Source: Antitrichia curtipendula
Lineage: Eukaryota; Streptophyta; Bryopsida; Hypnales; Leucodontaceae
Direction: 5' to 3'
Assembly: GCA_951230915.1 (NCBI GenBank)
Contig: OX579635.1
Location: 20,646,001-20,710,000, forward strand
DNA: 64,000 nucleotides
Positions 61,780-64,000 of the stretch are shown here, piece after piece (positions within the stretch are counted from its first letter, which is position 1; the number at the start of each line of letters is the position of its first letter). Both the position numbers and the translations under genes were made by a program. The notes under the pieces were generated by a model. The model saw only the letters and a list, made by a program, of their open reading frames with translations, did not search any database and had not been told where the DNA came from.

Positions 61780-64000
61780 ATGGCGGTACGTGCCTCGTCT
61801 TTTTGCACGTCCTTGTCTTGATGCTGTACTCATGGCTCAGCTCGGGCTGCTACTGCTGCTGTTTTCAGTGCCCCACCTTTTCTTTGAAGATTTTGTTTCA
61901 GGGGGCTTGCTCTTCGTTCAGATTAATCTTGGAATGAGAATGGGGAGGATTCTTTTGCGGGTTTGGAAGATGGAGTGAGATTCTTGGGGTTTGGGGAGGA
62001 GTTGAGAGGAGAGGAGAGGAGAGGACAGGGGTGGCGTGTGTGAGGGGGAGTGATTAGGGTTTTGCGATGAGATCGCGGGTGCTGATTGATGCGTGTGGGT
62101 TGATTGGAGACAGACGCTGGAAGAGGTTCATACCGTTCGAGTGAGTAACGTGTCGCCGAAAGCGACCGAGCACGACATTCAGGATTTTTTCTCCTTTTCC
62201 GGGGAGATTGAGCATATCGAGCTTCACAAGTGAGTGTCGATGGGTGATCATCTGGTGAATGGATCGTATCTTGTCGATCGAACTCCTAAAATGGCGTTAG
62301 TTGAATGTGCTCTCTGATTATATGGGACATGATCCGTCGATGATTTCGATTGCTTTGAAATCTGGACTCGGTAGAATTGGCAAAATCCAGAGGGTTGATC
62401 GACCTGTGCATACAGGATCACGATGTCAGAGTATATACTGCAAATAATATTCCCTACGAACCTAATTATGTTTCAACCCTAGATGTAGGAATAGATTTGA
62501 GATTATTTACATGACTTTGATCCTCTCTTAGGGTTCTCTTTGGAGATCTAATTTTTATTTATGCGTCTGTAGAGATGGTGAATTGTCTCAGACGGCCTTT
62601 GTGACGTTCAAGGAGGCGCAGGCTCTAGAGACAGCTCTTCTGCTCTCCGTAAGTCTTGAAAGTTAACATGTATCCATGGTTTCTTGTGTTTTTATTTTTA
62701 TTTTGTGAAACGTCCACGGCAGTCTCTGAATCAGATTACAGCGAACCAGGTATGGATGTAATGTTTGTTTTGAATTTGGTTCAAACAATAACAGATTTCT
62801 GCATTGGCAGGGAGCCACAGTTGTGGATCAGGCCGTCACTATTGCACCTGCAGATGAGTCGGAGCGCCTTGCAAGAAGTGTTGATACCATCTCTCTGGAC
62901 GCGGGTTCTGCCGAATCTACGGTATGCTCTTTGAAAGCATTTGTCTGTATTTCATATATCTAACTCTGTTGTCGCAGTCATTACTACACAGAATAGGGGT
63001 ATTAAGGGGACCAAAAAATTAAAGGGACTTATTATGGAAATCTGTAGATGTTTGAAACATTATGTACAGCTCCCGGACACTCCAGTAACTATTGACGTAC
63101 AGCAAAGGTAGATATTTATATAGTGTGTAATGTTGATTAATTAGTATGGGTCCGCTTAAAACCTTATTCAGTGTAGAACGAAGTTACATTGGGTGATAAA
63201 TTTTTTTCCTACTGAAATATTAGAGGGCCATTATCTTGTATGATATTAGTGCTTCTTTGTTGGTTAGAAAACACATCTCAAGAGAACCATCCTTTAGATT
63301 ATGAAGTTAATGTTAATCTAATAGAATATTAGATCAATGTTGCGATAACGTTAAGTTAAATTAATGGGGTGCTCTTTTTTGACATATATTCACAATGGAA
63401 AATACTGCCCATGTAACCATATTCTGGTAGCTACATTAAATACTATGAGTAGTGCAGTCATGTTGAACTCATTCATTCCAAAGACTCACGGAGTTTTCTG
63501 GTTTAATCCTTGAATTCAGTGGTTTTACCCGCTGAAGGTTTGTCCTTCAGTTTGACCGTCATGTTCTACTTCTCGTTTTGGGTCAGCTCCATCCGCACTT
63601 AGATTGTAATTATTTCAAGAATGAACGAGGCAGTAATCATCTTGCTTCTCTAATAGCAGTTACTTTCCATTGGGCTCTGGGAGTCTCTTAGTGAGACGCA
63701 GTGATATGACCGGTATACTTGTACCTTTTTCCGTGTCCAGGAAGTCACAACCGCCAAGCCCGTCACTAAGAGCGCTCAGGAAGCCTTTCAAAACATGCTG
63801 GAAAAGGGTTATGTTCTCCATAACAATACTATGTCGAAGGCTAAGGCTTTTGATGATAAGCACCAGCTGACCGCCAATGCATCGCAACTAGCAGCAAATG
63901 CCCAGGCCAAGGTTGTTTTAATCGACAACAAAATTGGCATCACGCAGAAGTTTAGTGCTGGCACTGCAGCCATCAACCAGCAGGTGAAGGCCGTGGATGA
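61780..64000 (+). CDS. BPA1: BPA1-like RRM protein, truncated by the window end
   Basis: Five exons visible, frame closing at each junction: 61780-61785 (only Met-Ala), 62114-62229, 62573-62648, 62811-62921 and 63741 to the edge. The RRM-like domain covers about residues 8-80: VRVSNVSPKATEHDIQDFFS, IEHIELHK, QTAFVTFKEAQALETAL, LLSGATVVDQAVTIAP. The aromatic RNP residues are only partly kept, as in this family. The last exon has the family's C-terminal region (AFQNMLEKGYVLHNNTMSK, KAFDDKHQLTANAS, IDNKIGITQKFSAGT). In Arabidopsis BPA1 binds the sphingolipid transfer protein ACD11 and related BPL proteins modulate cell death and immunity; that role is known for the family, not shown here. The two-codon first exon is unusual but has good splice sites (GCG/GTACGT). 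The 3' end lies outside the window. Confidence 0.9.

Overview
This window is nuclear DNA of a land plant. It encodes an intronless plant histone H4, a chloroplast ferredoxin-NADP reductase, a legume-lectin receptor kinase, an organelle-type HflX GTPase and a BPA1-type RRM protein. Genes have GT-AG introns and are separated by long AT-rich tracts full of short inverted-repeat transposons. The intronless FNR, the moss-like gene spacing and the transposase family suggest a bryophyte or another seedless plant. That assignment is inference and no species can be named. A run of 200 Ns (59043-59242) marks an assembly gap.

Layout. 166-5690 (minus): a spliced gene of at least ten coding exons, with a ParB-like domain near the N-terminus and a methyltransferase-like C-terminal half; its first intron holds an 85-bp GC-rich minisatellite. 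7490-11351 (plus): an intact two-exon MULE-type transposase of 1188 aa. 12015-12254 (minus): an orphan first exon resembling the start of the ParB gene. 13530-17320 (plus): a decayed paralogue of the transposase. 18-20.4 kb: a minisatellite and a dead coding relic. 20.4-25 kb: AT-rich DNA with a Stowaway-like MITE. 25.0-28.3 kb: an element saturated with CCGGA motifs carrying a 635-aa gag-like ORF. 29.4-30.1 kb: two small transposons. 30740-31051: histone H4. 31581-36272 (minus): 13-exon HflX. 37865-40509 (minus): lectin receptor kinase with a broken frame. 42-54 kb: gene-free, with nested TA-target elements, long hairpins and a TTAA-flanked element. 55102-56238 (minus): FNR. 59.2-59.6 kb: coding relic. 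61780 to the right edge (plus): BPA1-like gene, cut by the window end.

The most notable candidate system is the head-to-head pair at the left. A ParB-fold/methyltransferase-like gene and a MULE-type transposase are divergently arranged. The transposase carries a SUMO-acceptor motif and a SUMO-interacting motif. A second, decayed copy of the transposase also has, upstream and divergent, what looks like the remnant 5' end of the partner gene. This suggests a two-gene mobile element that carries its own possible DNA-modification or DNA-binding factor, but the element ends are not visible.

Gene models were assembled by eye from splice sites and reading frame. Frame was checked across every junction. 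It closes for HflX, FNR, H4, BPA1 and the intact transposase. One junction of the ParB gene does not close.
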